A DNA stretch of 64,000 nucleotides from Sphingomonas sp. S1-29 (GCF_026167545.1 NZ_CP110678.1:2903501-2967500), one strand, 5' to 3'. Counted from the stretch's first letter, positions 1-10,526 are shown. The notes: generated by a model not told the origin, from the letters alone. Numbers and translations are program-made.

Positions 1-867
1 GAGCCCCAAGCGGCGGTGTTCGGCGGCGGCGCATGGACGCTCGCCAACCCGATCAGCGAGGATATGAAGGTCATGCGCCCCTCGCTGCTGCCCGGCCTGC
101 TGTCGGCGGTGCAGCGCAACCTCAGCCGCGGCGCGAGCAGCGTCCGCTTGTTCGAGGTCGGGCGGCGCTACCTCGCCGACGCCGCAGGCGCACCCGACGA
201 ACGCGCGACGCTGACGCTGGTGCTGGCGGGCGAGCGTACACCGCGCGGCTGGCAGGCGGGCAAGCCGCAGCGCTTCGACGCCTTCGATGCCAAGGCCGAG
301 GCGCTGGCGTTGCTCGAGGCGGCAGGCGCGCCTGTGGCGAACCTGCAGGTGATGCCTGTCCTGAGCACGGTCGAAGGAGGTGAGGCGGGCGATGCCTGGC
401 ACCCCGGCCAGTCGGCGACGCTGCGGCTCGGGCCGAAGACCGTGCTGGCGCGCTTCGGGATGCTGCATCCGGGCGTGCTCAAGGCGTTCGACATTGCCGG
501 CGACGTCGCGGCGGTCGAGCTGTTCCTCGACGCGCTGCCGCCCAAGCGCGCGAGCGGCTTCATGCGCCCGGCGTTCGCGCCCCCCGCATTGCAGGCGGTG
601 ACTCGCGACTTCGCCTTCACCGTGTCGCCGGCGCTGGCGGCGGGCGATCTGGTGCGCGCGATCCGGGGGTCCGACAAGGCGGCGATCGTCGATGCGCGGG
701 TGTTCGACGTGTTCGAACGCGCGACCGACGAGGGCGTCGAACGCTCGATGGCGGTCGAGGTGACGTTGCAGCCTGGCGAGAAGAGCTTCACCGATGCCGA
801 GCTGAAGGCGGTGGCGGACAAGGTGGTGGCGGCGGCGGCGAAGCTGGGGGCGGTGTTGCGGGGGTGA
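1..867 (+). CDS. pheT: Phenylalanine--tRNA ligase beta subunit, 3' part
   Basis: The beta subunit of the alpha2-beta2 PheRS charges tRNA-Phe in the cytosol. The window opens inside the gene, reading in frame from base 1, so only the last 288 residues are seen. The stretch NPIS...MRPSLLPGLL belongs to the catalytic-like core. The last ~95 residues (PALQAVTRDFAFTV to the end) fit the FDX-ACB anticodon-binding domain that closes this family. The frame is open to the TGA at 865-867. No clear terminator follows. Confidence 0.95.
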   Translation, partial: EPQAAVFGGGAWTLANPISEDMKVMRPSLLPGLLSAVQRNLSRGASSVRLFEVGRRYLADAAGAPDERATLTLVLAGERTPRGWQAGKPQRFDAFDAKAEALALLEAAGAPVANLQVMPVLSTVEGGEAGDAWHPGQSATLRLGPKTVLARFGMLHPGVLKAFDIAGDVAAVELFLDALPPKRASGFMRPAFAPPALQAVTRDFAFTVSPALAAGDLVRAIRGSDKAAIVDARVFDVFERATDEGVERSMAVEVTLQPGEKSFTDAELKAVADKVVAAAAKLGAVLRG

Positions 868-1017
868 CCCGCGCGCTGTCCTACAAGGCCCCGGCTTGAT
901 AGGGTCGCCGCATGAACCCGCTCCTACCTTCCACCGGAATCGCGTTTCATGCCGCGGAAGGGGCGAATCCGGGGGGTACGTAGTGTAGCTTTTGTAGCCT
1001 TCCGACCCGAATCGCTG

Positions 1018-1220
1018 ATCCTTCTCCCGCTGGCGGGAGAAGGATACCGAAGCTTGGTCGCAAAGCGGCCTAGCGAAGGTTGGATGAGGGTGGTGCGGCG
1101 CTCTCGCGCCGCGCGGTCGCGAGTGCGACCGCTGCACCCTCACCCAGCTACGACTAGGCCTCGCTAAAGAAGCGAGACCAAGTCTGCGCAACCCTCTCCC
1201 GCTCGCGGGAGAGGGAGGAT
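1018..1220. repeat. Palindromic intergenic repeat, family A copy 1
   Basis: This fills most of the gene-free stretch 868-1223. A perfect 13-bp hairpin (1018-1045) and an 11-bp hairpin (1192-1215) flank a middle with its own inverted segments, so the unit could fold as a long cruciform. The same units (ACTAGGC, ACCAAGTCTGCGCAACCCTCTCC-like) recur at 35376-35546 and 60533-60728. Its right edge carries GGGAGG (1213-1218), the apparent ribosome binding site of the next gene. In 868-1017 I see nothing beyond a 23-codon ORF without support. Confidence 0.8.
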
Positions 1221-1223
1221 AGG

Positions 1224-2117
1224 ATGCCTCCGATGTTTACAATTGCCACCGATCAGCTCTCCGCAATCATCAACCCGCTTGGCGCCGAACTCACCCACCT
1301 GCGCGACCCCGCCGGTCGCGAGCTGATGACCGATGCCGATCCCGCCTTCTGGACCGGCCACGCCCCGATCCTCTTCCCGATCGTCGGCGCGCTGAACGGC
1401 GGCACCTACCGCCTCGGCGACCAGCACTACGCGCTGCCCCAGCACGGCCTTGCCCGAAAGCTGCCCTTCGAACTCGTGTCGCAGGACGCAGCAAGCGTCA
1501 CGCTACGGCTCACCGACACCAAAGCCACCCGCCAGGCCTATCCCTTCGCCTTCGCGCTCGACGTCACCCACGCAATCGCCGGTGCGACGCTGACGACCAC
1601 AGTGACGGTCACCAACCGCGGCGATGCCGACATGCCCGCGAGCATCGGCTTCCACCCCGCCTTCGCCTGGCCTTTGCCTTATGGCCATGCCCGCGCCGAT
1701 CACCGGATCGTCTTCGAGCGCGACGAGCCCGGCAGACTCAGCCGCATCGTAGCCGGCGGCCTGATCGGCCCCGCCGATCGCGACGCGCCGATCGAAGCGC
1801 GGACGCTGGCGCTCAACGACGACCTCTTCGCGGTCGATGCCTTGGTATGGGAATCGATCGAAAGCCAGTCGGTCCGCTATGGTGCCGCTAAAGGCCCGCA
1901 ACTGCGGATCGACTTCCCCGACACCCCGATGCTCGGCATCTGGAGCAGGCCCGGCGCCGCGTTCGTCTGTGTCGAGCCGTGGCACGGCATTGCCGACCCC
2001 GAAGGCTTTACCGGCGAAATCTGGGACAAGCCGGGGATGATGCGGCTGGCACCCGGCGAGACGCGGGCGGTGGCTATGGCGGTCACGCTGGAACAGGATT
2101 CGTCACCCCGGACTTGA
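1224..2117 (+). CDS. Aldose 1-epimerase family protein (galactose mutarotase-like)
   Basis: This is a 297-residue protein of the aldose epimerase (COG2017, LacX-like) fold. Such proteins interconvert alpha and beta anomers of aldoses or sugar phosphates. Family-like stretches are the N-terminal INPLGAELTHLRD, GHAPILFPIVGALN near residue 50, SIGFHPAFAWPLP near residue 145 (a histidine in the usual place) and VCVEPWHGIADPEGF near 250 (the acid/base region). The ATG at 1224 has GGGAGG five bases upstream; an ATG at 1233 is possible. There is no signal peptide, so it should be cytosolic. The sugar cannot be told from sequence. Confidence 0.85.
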   Translation: MPPMFTIATDQLSAIINPLGAELTHLRDPAGRELMTDADPAFWTGHAPILFPIVGALNGGTYRLGDQHYALPQHGLARKLPFELVSQDAASVTLRLTDTKATRQAYPFAFALDVTHAIAGATLTTTVTVTNRGDADMPASIGFHPAFAWPLPYGHARADHRIVFERDEPGRLSRIVAGGLIGPADRDAPIEARTLALNDDLFAVDALVWESIESQSVRYGAAKGPQLRIDFPDTPMLGIWSRPGAAFVCVEPWHGIADPEGFTGEIWDKPGMMRLAPGETRAVAMAVTLEQDSSPRT

Positions 2118-2191
2118 TCCGGGGTCCATGCGACGCCACTAGCCCAATGCGCGCCGCCGCCGGCTCGCATGGATGCCGGATCAAGCCCGGC

Positions 2192-2198
<7 letters not shown>
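2098..2198. repeat. Palindromic repeat, family F copy 1
   Basis: Two arms, each a small hairpin (CCCGGACTTGATCCGGG on the left; GCCGGATCAAGCCCGGC on the right), flank an irregular centre between the epimerase and prfC genes. The left edge overlaps the last codons of the epimerase gene (stop at 2115-2117). The right arm runs into GGCATGACG, whose ATG is the apparent prfC start. A degraded arm of the same type lies at 11964-11985. Confidence 0.75.
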
Positions 2199-3778
<1,580 letters not shown>

Positions 3779-3787
3779 AGGCTGGGC

Positions 3788-4315
3788 TCAGCCCTTCTTC
3801 AGCAGATCGGCCAGCCCCGACAGGCCGGTGACCGGGCGTAGCTCCTCCTCGCGCAGCACGCCTGCTTCGCGCAGCGCGGCTTCGGCGGCGGGGCTGCGGG
3901 GGAACGGATCGAGCGCGAGCGCCAGCGTCTCTGCGGCGGCGTCGCCCAGGTCGACCGCGCCGCCCGAATAGAAGACGGTGTCGCAATCATCGGAGTCGAG
4001 TTCGACTTCGTCGGGGGTGTCGGCATCGGGGGTGGGGAGGAAGCGGATCGTGAAGCTTTCGGCGATCGACGCAGGCACCGGGGCGGCGCTGGCGATGCAC
4101 GACTGGATCACCGCGCCCTCGAGCGTGCCGGTGGCGACGATGACGCCAGCAGCATCGCGGCGGAGCGCATAGTCGGCGACGAGGCGGTCGATCGCCTGCA
4201 GGTCGAACCGGCGTGCGAGCGCCGCGCGCTCGGTGTCGCTGGCTTCGATATGGATCCGGTTCTCGCCGGTGCCGATCTGGTCGAGGCGGTGCGGGCGGGA
4301 GAATTCGGGGGTCAT
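3788..4315 (-). CDS. yceD: DUF177/YceD family protein (23S rRNA accumulation protein)
   Basis: 175 residues with the DUF177 hallmark near the middle and end: CDTVFYSGGAVDLGDAAAE, then ETLALALDPFPRSP. YceD-family proteins are needed for normal 23S rRNA accumulation in E. coli and plants; the mechanism is not settled. The common metal-binding cysteine pattern is reduced here (SCIA, DDCDT). Its ATG overlaps the stop codon of the upstream chaperone gene by four bases (ATGA), so the two are translationally coupled. In many proteobacteria yceD precedes rpmF-plsX; neither is next to it here. Confidence 0.88.
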   Translation of the reverse strand: MTPEFSRPHRLDQIGTGENRIHIEASDTERAALARRFDLQAIDRLVADYALRRDAAGVIVATGTLEGAVIQSCIASAAPVPASIAESFTIRFLPTPDADTPDEVELDSDDCDTVFYSGGAVDLGDAAAETLALALDPFPRSPAAEAALREAGVLREEELRPVTGLSGLADLLKKG

Positions 4316-4824
4316 GGCAGGCGTCCGGCGCGCAGCGTGTCGATCGAGGTGCCGATGAGCGCGCTGCGCATCGCCATCAGCGATTCGGCGGTGTGCGCCA
4401 GTGCAGCCGGGGCGGGCGCCTCGCCGCGATACAGGTTGCGCACCAGCGCGGCGTCGAGCGACCCCGCCGCCAGCCCGTCACGATAGGCGCCCAGCCTTCC
4501 GCCGAGCATCCCCATCATCTTGCCGATATGCTTGCCCACGGTGATGTCGCCGATCCCGATCTGGCGCAGCTGGCCGTCCATATCGTCGATGAAGCATTCG
4601 GCGAGCGACGCGCTCAATTGGCCGGCTTCCTGCTGCTCCTGCTCGAGCCGCAGCAGCACCATTGCCAGCACCGCGGCGACCATGTCGAACCGCCCGTCGA
4701 CGGTGTCGGGTACGCCGCCGGCGAGGTACCAATGTTCGGCGCGCGCGCTTGCGACCACCTGATCGTACAAGGTCGCGGCTTCGCGCGGTTCGGTGCGACC
4801 GAAGAGTCGGTTCAGCAGGCCCAT
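4312..4824 (-). CDS. Ubiquinol-cytochrome c chaperone family protein
   Basis: 170 residues starting MGLLNRLFG, matching the CBP3/UQCC1 chaperone family that aids assembly of cytochrome b into the bc1 complex. Family-like regions include LYDQVVASARAEHWYLAGGVPDTVDGRFDM and ECFIDDMDGQLRQIGIGDITVGKHIGKM. The open frame extends upstream to 4905, but those 27 residues do not fit the family and run toward the divergent bamE gene, so 4824 is preferred. The pair UQCC-yceD is usual in alphaproteobacteria. There is no signal peptide; it probably acts at the cytoplasmic face of the membrane. Confidence 0.87.
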   Translation of the reverse strand: MGLLNRLFGRTEPREAATLYDQVVASARAEHWYLAGGVPDTVDGRFDMVAAVLAMVLLRLEQEQQEAGQLSASLAECFIDDMDGQLRQIGIGDITVGKHIGKMMGMLGGRLGAYRDGLAAGSLDAALVRNLYRGEAPAPAALAHTAESLMAMRSALIGTSIDTLRAGRLP

Positions 4825-4951
4825 CGGCTGGTTTGTCCATGTTCGGCGCGCGGCCTTGTTTGGCCGGGCGCTCCGGCATATTGAGGGCAATGCCCGCCGA
4901 TGCAATCCATTGGCGCAGTATCGCTTGCTTGCGTTTCAGGAGCCACGACGA

Positions 4952-5437
4952 ATGTTGCCCCCCATGTCGCCGATCGGCACCCGCGTCTTCCTTCCCTTGC
5001 TGTTGATCGGCGTGGCTTTGTCGGCCTGTACGCCGCTGCGCAGCCATCAGGGCTATGTGATCGATCCCGATCTGGTGAACTCGGTCCAGCCCGGCGTCGA
5101 CAATCGCGAATCGGTCCTCAAGACGCTGGGCCAGCCGACGCTGACCGGACAGTTCGACAAGGGCGAGTGGTATTATGTCTCGCGCGACAGCCGCAATCTG
5201 GCGTTCAATAACCCCGAAGCCGCCAAGCAAACGACACTGCGCATCCGCTTCGACGAAGCTGGCAATGTCGCGAGCATTGATCGGATGGGGATCGAGCAAG
5301 TTGCCTCGGTCGATCCGCTGAAGAAGAAGACGCCGACGCTGGGCCGCGACAAGAGCTTCTTCCAGGAGCTGTTCGGCAACATCGGCACCGTTGGCGCGCC
5401 GGGCGCGGGCGGTGGCGGTCCGGGCGGCCCCAACTAG
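4952..5437 (+). CDS. bamE: Outer membrane protein assembly factor BamE (SmpA/OmlA lipoprotein)
   Basis: A 161-residue lipoprotein of the BAM complex, which inserts beta-barrels into the outer membrane. The signal peptide ends in the lipobox LSAC, giving a lipidated cysteine at about residue 26. The BamE fold follows: VNSVQPGVDNRESVLKTLGQPT, then EWYYVSRDSR. The tail is a Gly/Pro-rich stretch not needed by the fold. AGGAG at 4938-4942 places the start at 4952, although ATG 4964 is also usable. It is divergent from UQCC, with about 130 bases between starts. Confidence 0.92.
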   Translation: MLPPMSPIGTRVFLPLLLIGVALSACTPLRSHQGYVIDPDLVNSVQPGVDNRESVLKTLGQPTLTGQFDKGEWYYVSRDSRNLAFNNPEAAKQTTLRIRFDEAGNVASIDRMGIEQVASVDPLKKKTPTLGRDKSFFQELFGNIGTVGAPGAGGGGPGGPN

Positions 5438-5559
5438 GCTTGCTTTCAGTTCGCTGACAAACGCGTTCGCGCATCGTTCAGCGCAACTCCTGCAAAAGCA
5501 TCTGCATCGGGGGCGGTTCGCCGAATCGCCCCTAGACGAAGATCGAAGGAGGATCGCAA

Positions 5560-6075
5560 ATGCGTAAGTTTGTATTGACCGCGCTGATGGCAGCCGTCGC
5601 CATGCCGGCGATCGCCGTACCCGCCAGCGCGCAGTCGCAGCGCGAAGTGCGCGAAAGCCGCCAGGATTTGCGCGAAGAGCGCCGCGACCTGCGCCAGGCG
5701 CGGCGTTATGGCGATGGCCGCGATGTCCGCCGCGAACGCCGTGACGTCCGCCAGGCGCGCCAGGAAGTCCGCGAAGACGTTCGCGATCGCAACCGGGTCT
5801 ATGGCCGCAACGATTGGCGCACCTATCGCAACACCAATCGCAACCTGTATGCACGCGGCAACTGGAATGCGCCGTTCCGTTACAACCAGTTCCGCGCCGG
5901 TGCGCGGATCGCGCCGGCCTTTTACGGCCAGCGTTACTGGATCAACGATCCGTGGCGCTATCGCCTGCCCCCGGTGCGGGGCAATCAGCGCTGGGTGCGC
6001 CACTATAACGACGTGGTGCTTGTCGATTACCGCCGGGGCATCGTGATCGACACGATCCGCGGGTTCTACTTCTAA
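5560..6075 (+). CDS. RcnB-family periplasmic protein
   Basis: 171 residues with a clear signal peptide (cleavage likely after PASAQ). A charged Arg/Glu/Asp-rich, probably helical segment with repeated REVRES/RDLRQARR units spans about residues 28-85. The C-terminal RcnB-like domain includes RYWINDPWRYRLPPV and VDYRRGIVIDTIRGFYF. RcnB in E. coli is a periplasmic nickel/cobalt homeostasis factor; in sphingomonads this family is common and its role is unproven. GGAGG lies eight bases before the ATG. The 122-base gap upstream holds a 6-bp GC hairpin (5510-5532). Confidence 0.8.
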   Translation: MRKFVLTALMAAVAMPAIAVPASAQSQREVRESRQDLREERRDLRQARRYGDGRDVRRERRDVRQARQEVREDVRDRNRVYGRNDWRTYRNTNRNLYARGNWNAPFRYNQFRAGARIAPAFYGQRYWINDPWRYRLPPVRGNQRWVRHYNDVVLVDYRRGIVIDTIRGFYF

Positions 6076-6105
6076 GCGAAGCAGCAACTACAACAGGTGG
6101 GCCAA

Positions 6106-6132
6106 CCCCGGCCGGCTTCATGCCGGTCGGGG
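6106..6132 (+). terminator. Hairpin downstream of the RcnB-like gene
   Basis: An 11-bp stem (CCCCGGCCGGC / GCCGGTCGGGG, one G-T pair) with a five-base loop starts 30 bases after the RcnB-like stop. There is no T-run, so intrinsic termination is uncertain; it may instead protect the 3' end. Confidence 0.45.
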
Positions 6133-6245
6133 TAAGGTTGTGTCCGAAATGGTGGTGAAATAGTCCGGCTTGGTTGCGTAAACACCTTGTAAACCAGCTA
6201 ATATGATCCCCGAATCGGGGGTGGCGGGGCTATGGCGGGCAGACG

Positions 6246-7625
6246 TTGGTGACCGGCGTGCTCGACACAGTCACGCACGAAGCGATGCTCTTCGCAGCGA
6301 TTGGCTTCGCTATTGGCGGGCTAGACGATCTTTTGGTCGATATACTGTACGCTATTCGCCTGATCGCGCTGCGATTACGCGGTGACGCCCCGCTCAGCCT
6401 GGCAATGCTTCGCCCGCCGCCGATACGGATCGCGGTGTTCGTCGCCGCGTGGGATGAATCGGACGTCATCGGCGGGATGGTGCGCACCGCGCTCGCGCGC
6501 TTCGGGCGTGGCGATTACCGGATCTATGTCGGCACCTATCCCAATGACCGGGCGACGATCGACGCGGTGACGGCAGCGGCGGGAGGTGACCCAAGGGTGC
6601 GGCTCGTCGTGGGTGAGCTGCCGGGGCCGACCACCAAGGCGCACTGCCTCAACGTAGTGTGGCGCGCGATGCTCGACGACGAAGCGCGCGACGGCCGGAT
6701 GGTCGATGCGATCGTGCTCCACGATGCCGAGGATGTGGTGCATGCCGGCGAGTTGCAGGTCTATGCGCATTTTCTGGCCCGGGCGGATATCGTGCAGATC
6801 CCGGTGTCGCCGCTGGTCGATCGTAGCTCGCGCTTCGTGTCGGGGCATTATCTGGACGAATTCACAGAACTCCACGCCAAACAGGCGCTGGTACGACAGG
6901 CGCTTGGCGCGGCGATGCCGCTCGCCGGTGTCGGGTGCGCGATTTCCCGGCCGATGATGGCGAAGGTCGCAGAGTTGCGCGGTGGGGTGCCGTTCGACGC
7001 GACGAGCTTGGTCGAGGATTACGAGCTCGGGCTGACGGTTGCGGGCCTGGGCGGTCGCGCGGTGTTCGCGCGGGTGGCCGAGCGGCCCGGCGGTCCGCCG
7101 GTCGCGGTGCACGCGTACTTCCCCGCGCGGCTCGATGCGGCGGTTCGGCAAAAGGCGCGGTGGATGACGGGGATCGCGCTTGCCGGATGGGATCGGATTG
7201 GTTGGGGGCGGCGCTTCGACCTGGGAGATCACTGGATGCGGATGCGCGACCGCCGCGCGCTGATCGCGCTGCTGTTGTTGCTTGCGGCCTATGCCGCGCT
7301 GGTGGGGTGGGCGCTGGGTGCGGGGCTGCACTGGTGGTTCGGGACCGCGCCCGATCCGCTGTCGCCGGCGCTGCGTTGGCTGCTGGCGGTCAATGCCGGC
7401 CTGCTGCTCTGGCGCACCGCGATGCGGATGGCGTTCGTGGGGGCTGCCTATGGGCGGATCGAGGCGATGCTGTCGGTGCCGCGGATGTTCGTCAGCAACG
7501 TGATCGCGCTGCTGGCGGCGAGGCGCGCGCTGTTTCGCTATGTCGGGCTCCTGCGTGGGCAGGCGCTTACCTGGGACAAGACGCGGCATCATTTCCCCGA
7601 TCTCGCCGAAAGCGATGGGGGATGA
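6246..7625 (+). CDS. Processive family 2 glycosyltransferase, NfrB-like
   Basis: A 446-459 residue membrane glycosyltransferase. After an N-terminal hydrophobic segment the GT-A domain begins at VAAWDESDVIGGMV. It carries HDAEDVV (Asp pair), LVEDYELG (ED motif) and QKARWMTG, which is the QxxRW motif of processive enzymes such as cellulose synthase. Hydrophobic helices follow at about residues 335-365, 375-400 and 410-430. The layout matches the glycosyltransferase half of NfrB. It overlaps the next gene by four bases. The start is unclear: TTG 6246, GTG 6249 or ATG 6285, none with a good ribosome binding site. Confidence 0.8.
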   Translation: MVTGVLDTVTHEAMLFAAIGFAIGGLDDLLVDILYAIRLIALRLRGDAPLSLAMLRPPPIRIAVFVAAWDESDVIGGMVRTALARFGRGDYRIYVGTYPNDRATIDAVTAAAGGDPRVRLVVGELPGPTTKAHCLNVVWRAMLDDEARDGRMVDAIVLHDAEDVVHAGELQVYAHFLARADIVQIPVSPLVDRSSRFVSGHYLDEFTELHAKQALVRQALGAAMPLAGVGCAISRPMMAKVAELRGGVPFDATSLVEDYELGLTVAGLGGRAVFARVAERPGGPPVAVHAYFPARLDAAVRQKARWMTGIALAGWDRIGWGRRFDLGDHWMRMRDRRALIALLLLLAAYAALVGWALGAGLHWWFGTAPDPLSPALRWLLAVNAGLLLWRTAMRMAFVGAAYGRIEAMLSVPRMFVSNVIALLAARRALFRYVGLLRGQALTWDKTRHHFPDLAESDGG

Positions 7626-8605
7626 GCAGTGCCGGGCGGCCCTTGTGGTTCGTCGGCTATGTGCTGGGGGGCTGGATCGCGCTGCGCGTGGCGTTCCTGC
7701 TGCCCGAAGCGGTAGAAATGGCGGCACCGTCGCTGGTGGCGCAGGCTTCGCCTGCGGCGATGACGGTGATGGCGCGAGAGGCGGTGGTCGAGCGAGTGGT
7801 GATTTCGGTAACGCGGCCCGTCCCGGTTGTCGCGATAGGAAAGGCGATGCCCGAATCCATCCTGCCTTACCCGCCTAACCTCATGCTCGCAACGTCGCCT
7901 TCGCCACCGGCGTTCATGGGCGCGGACGTCCGTCAGGAACGCTGGGCGCCGTCACCGCGTCCGTCGATCGTGCCTGCCACGCGTGGGGAGGGGCGGTTCA
8001 GCGGCACCGCCTGGCTCGTCGCACGCGACGGCGGGCGATCGTTGTCCGATGCCGGGCAGCTAGGTGGATCGCAGGCGGGGGTGCGATTGCGCTATGCGCT
8101 GGGCGAGACGGGAAGGTTTGCGGCAACTGCGCGGGTGGCGACCCCGTTGCGGGGGAGCGGGAGCGAAGCGGCGCTCGGCATCGAATGGCGTCCGGTCGGC
8201 GCCAATGTCGCGATGATCGCTGAGCAGCGCTTCGGGATCGACGGCACCGCCGATGGGCAGGCGGTGTTCGCAGTCGGCGGGGTCGGGCCGACCTCGATCG
8301 CGGCGGGGCTGATCGTCGAAGGCTATGGCCAGGCCGGCGCGGTGGCGCGCGGCCGCGCGATCGAGGGTTTCGCCGACGGTGCGCTGCGACTGACGCGCCC
8401 GATCCTGCCCGGGGTCACAATCGGCGCCGGTGCCTGGGGCGGGGCGCAGCGCGATGCCCAGCGGCTCGATCTGGGGCCGACCGCAACGATCGCATTGCCC
8501 GTAGCAGGCCGATCGTTGCGGCTGTCGGTCGATTGGCGCCAGCGCGTGGCGGGCAAGGCCACCCCGGGGTCGGGCCTCGCCGTCACGCTGGGGACCGATT
8601 TCTAG
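7622..8605 (+). CDS. Probable outer-membrane protein with NfrA C-terminal-like barrel segment
   Basis: A 327-residue protein. One N-terminal hydrophobic helix (about residues 8-30) and a Pro-rich linker precede a C-terminal 200 residues of alternating polar/apolar strands (SQAGVRLRYALG, AALGIEWRPVG, LRLSVDWRQRVAG) ending in Phe, as in outer-membrane barrels. I infer likeness to the C-terminal part of NfrA (phage N4 adsorption protein A), because the upstream gene is NfrB-like and the two overlap (ATGA at 7622). The long TPR region of NfrA is missing. A search could instead return only sphingomonad hypotheticals. Confidence 0.55.
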   Translation: MSSAGRPLWFVGYVLGGWIALRVAFLLPEAVEMAAPSLVAQASPAAMTVMAREAVVERVVISVTRPVPVVAIGKAMPESILPYPPNLMLATSPSPPAFMGADVRQERWAPSPRPSIVPATRGEGRFSGTAWLVARDGGRSLSDAGQLGGSQAGVRLRYALGETGRFAATARVATPLRGSGSEAALGIEWRPVGANVAMIAEQRFGIDGTADGQAVFAVGGVGPTSIAAGLIVEGYGQAGAVARGRAIEGFADGALRLTRPILPGVTIGAGAWGGAQRDAQRLDLGPTATIALPVAGRSLRLSVDWRQRVAGKATPGSGLAVTLGTDF

Positions 8606-10431
8606 CCGCGCTTGGCGGCGATATAGCGGTCGACCTGCTCCTCGAGCACGTTGAGCGGCATCGCGCCATTGCCCAGGATCACTTCGTGGAAATCGCGAAT
8701 GTCGAAGCGGCTGCCCAGCGCCTTCTCCGATCGCGCGCGCAGCTCGGCGATCTTGAGCTGGCCGATCATGTAGCTGGTCGCCTGGCCCGGATTGTTGATG
8801 TAGCGCTCGACCTCCTTGACGATGTCGCGCTGCGCCAGCGACGAATTCTCTTGGAAATAGGCGATCGCCTTTTCGCGCGACCAGCGCTTCGAATGCATCC
8901 CGGTATCGGTGACCAGCCGGATCGCGCGCCACATCTGGAGCGAGAGCATGCCGAACTCGTCATAGGGATCGCTATACGCGCCCATCTCCTTGGCGAGCCG
9001 CTCGGTATAGAGCCCCCAGCCTTCGGAATAGGCGCTGTAGCCGCCGAGCCGGCGGAATTTGGGCATGTCTGGCAGTTCCTGCTGCCGGGCGATCTGGAAA
9101 TGATGGCCGGGCGCGCCTTCATGGACCGCGATCCCTGCGGTCTGCACCTTTTGCACCTGCCCCATATCGGCGAGGTTGACGTAGAATATGCCCGGTCGCG
9201 AGCCGTCGGGGGCGGGGCGGTTGTAGAAGGCGACTGCGGCGGTGTCCTGCCGCCAAGCCTCGACCGCGCGCACTTCGAGCGCCGCCTTGGGCAAGGTGTG
9301 GAAATAGCGCGGGGCGGCGGCCATCATTGATGCGATCACGGCGCGCGCGTCGTTCAGATACACCTCGCGACCCGCAGCCGAATTCTCATATTTGAAGCGT
9401 GGATTGCTGCGGACGTCCTCGAAGAACCCGCCGAGCGTGCCCTTGAAGCCGACGCGGTCCTTCACCGCCTCCATCTCGGCACGAATGCGCGCGACCTGCG
9501 CAAGGCCGACCTGGTGAATGGCGTCGGCGCTCATGGCGGTAGTGGTGTTCTGCGCAAGGCGGGCGGCGTAATAGGCTTCGCCATTGGGCAGGCTCCACGC
9601 GCCGTCATTGCCCTTGGCTTGCGGCTCGATCTCGTCGAGCGCGGCGAACAGCGTGGTGAAGCCCGACTTGAACGGGCCGGTGAGCGCGGCGCTGGCATCG
9701 GCGACCAGCTTTGCCTTGGTCGCGGCGGGCGCATCGAGCGCGGCTACCTTCTTCCTGAAGTCCGCGAGCAAGGTGCTGTCTTCGCCCGCGGTGAAGGGCG
9801 CGCCGGTGATGACTTTCTGCGCGTCGGCGCGCGCGGGGGCGAACACCATCTTGGGCGGGATGATCCCCTTGCCGGCCTGCATGCGCATGTGCGCGGCAAC
9901 CTCGCCCATCACGCGATCGGTCTCGGCGATGCGCGCGATATAGGCTTGAGCATCGGCGACGCTGGCGATCTTGTGCTGGTTGATCAGGAAGACCGGGATC
10001 GACCCTGCCGGGCTGCCATTGGTCGAGACGGGGAAGCTATAGTCGCGAAAGGCATATTGGCGACGCTGGTTTTCGACCTGGGTCTCGAACAGCCGGTAGC
10101 TGAGGCGTCCGCTTTCGCTCAGCGCATCGGGGCGGAACTGGCGGCGCATTTCCGCAAGCGTAGCTTCGGCCATCGCCATCCGGCGTTCGCCCTCGGCGGA
10201 AGTGTAGTCGTCGAGCTTGTCATAATCGGTCTTGCTGCCGAAGCTGGTGAGCGTTTCGGGGCTGAGCGCGACCGCCTCGTCGAACGCCCTGTCGAGGAAG
10301 GCGAGCAGCCGCGCGTCCTCGGCATTGGCACCGGGAGCAGCGGCGGGCTGGGCAGAGACGGCCTGCGGCGGCGTGGTCGCGGCGCAGCCGGGGACAAGCA
10401 GGATCAACGGCAGCAACAGGCGAGGCGACAT
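8602..10431 (-). CDS. DUF885 family lipoprotein, probable zinc-dependent peptidase
   Basis: 609 residues. The signal peptide ends in LVPGC, so it should be lipidated. DUF885 proteins resemble M3/M32-type zinc metallopeptidases. Here HEGAPGHHFQ (about residue 440) and YSEGWGLYTERL (about residue 475) supply the expected His/Glu ligands. The start at 10431 is chosen for the signal peptide; the open frame runs upstream through a palindromic repeat and is not credible there. It converges with the barrel gene and their stop codons overlap. The substrate is unknown, presumably peptides in the periplasm. Confidence 0.85.
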   Translation of the reverse strand: MSPRLLLPLILLVPGCAATTPPQAVSAQPAAAPGANAEDARLLAFLDRAFDEAVALSPETLTSFGSKTDYDKLDDYTSAEGERRMAMAEATLAEMRRQFRPDALSESGRLSYRLFETQVENQRRQYAFRDYSFPVSTNGSPAGSIPVFLINQHKIASVADAQAYIARIAETDRVMGEVAAHMRMQAGKGIIPPKMVFAPARADAQKVITGAPFTAGEDSTLLADFRKKVAALDAPAATKAKLVADASAALTGPFKSGFTTLFAALDEIEPQAKGNDGAWSLPNGEAYYAARLAQNTTTAMSADAIHQVGLAQVARIRAEMEAVKDRVGFKGTLGGFFEDVRSNPRFKYENSAAGREVYLNDARAVIASMMAAAPRYFHTLPKAALEVRAVEAWRQDTAAVAFYNRPAPDGSRPGIFYVNLADMGQVQKVQTAGIAVHEGAPGHHFQIARQQELPDMPKFRRLGGYSAYSEGWGLYTERLAKEMGAYSDPYDEFGMLSLQMWRAIRLVTDTGMHSKRWSREKAIAYFQENSSLAQRDIVKEVERYINNPGQATSYMIGQLKIAELRARSEKALGSRFDIRDFHEVILGNGAMPLNVLEEQVDRYIAAKRG

Positions 10432-10526
10432 GGATAGCCCTTGATTGGCGGGCGATCGGCCCGGGGAAGCGGCAAGGCTAACCGGCGGGGCAGGCGGCGG
10501 CAATGCGTTTCGAAATAGGTACCCTG

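Noticed and set aside
949..1167. Small ORFs in the gap after pheT
   Set aside because: They run through the palindromic repeat and have no ribosome binding site or recognisable sequence.
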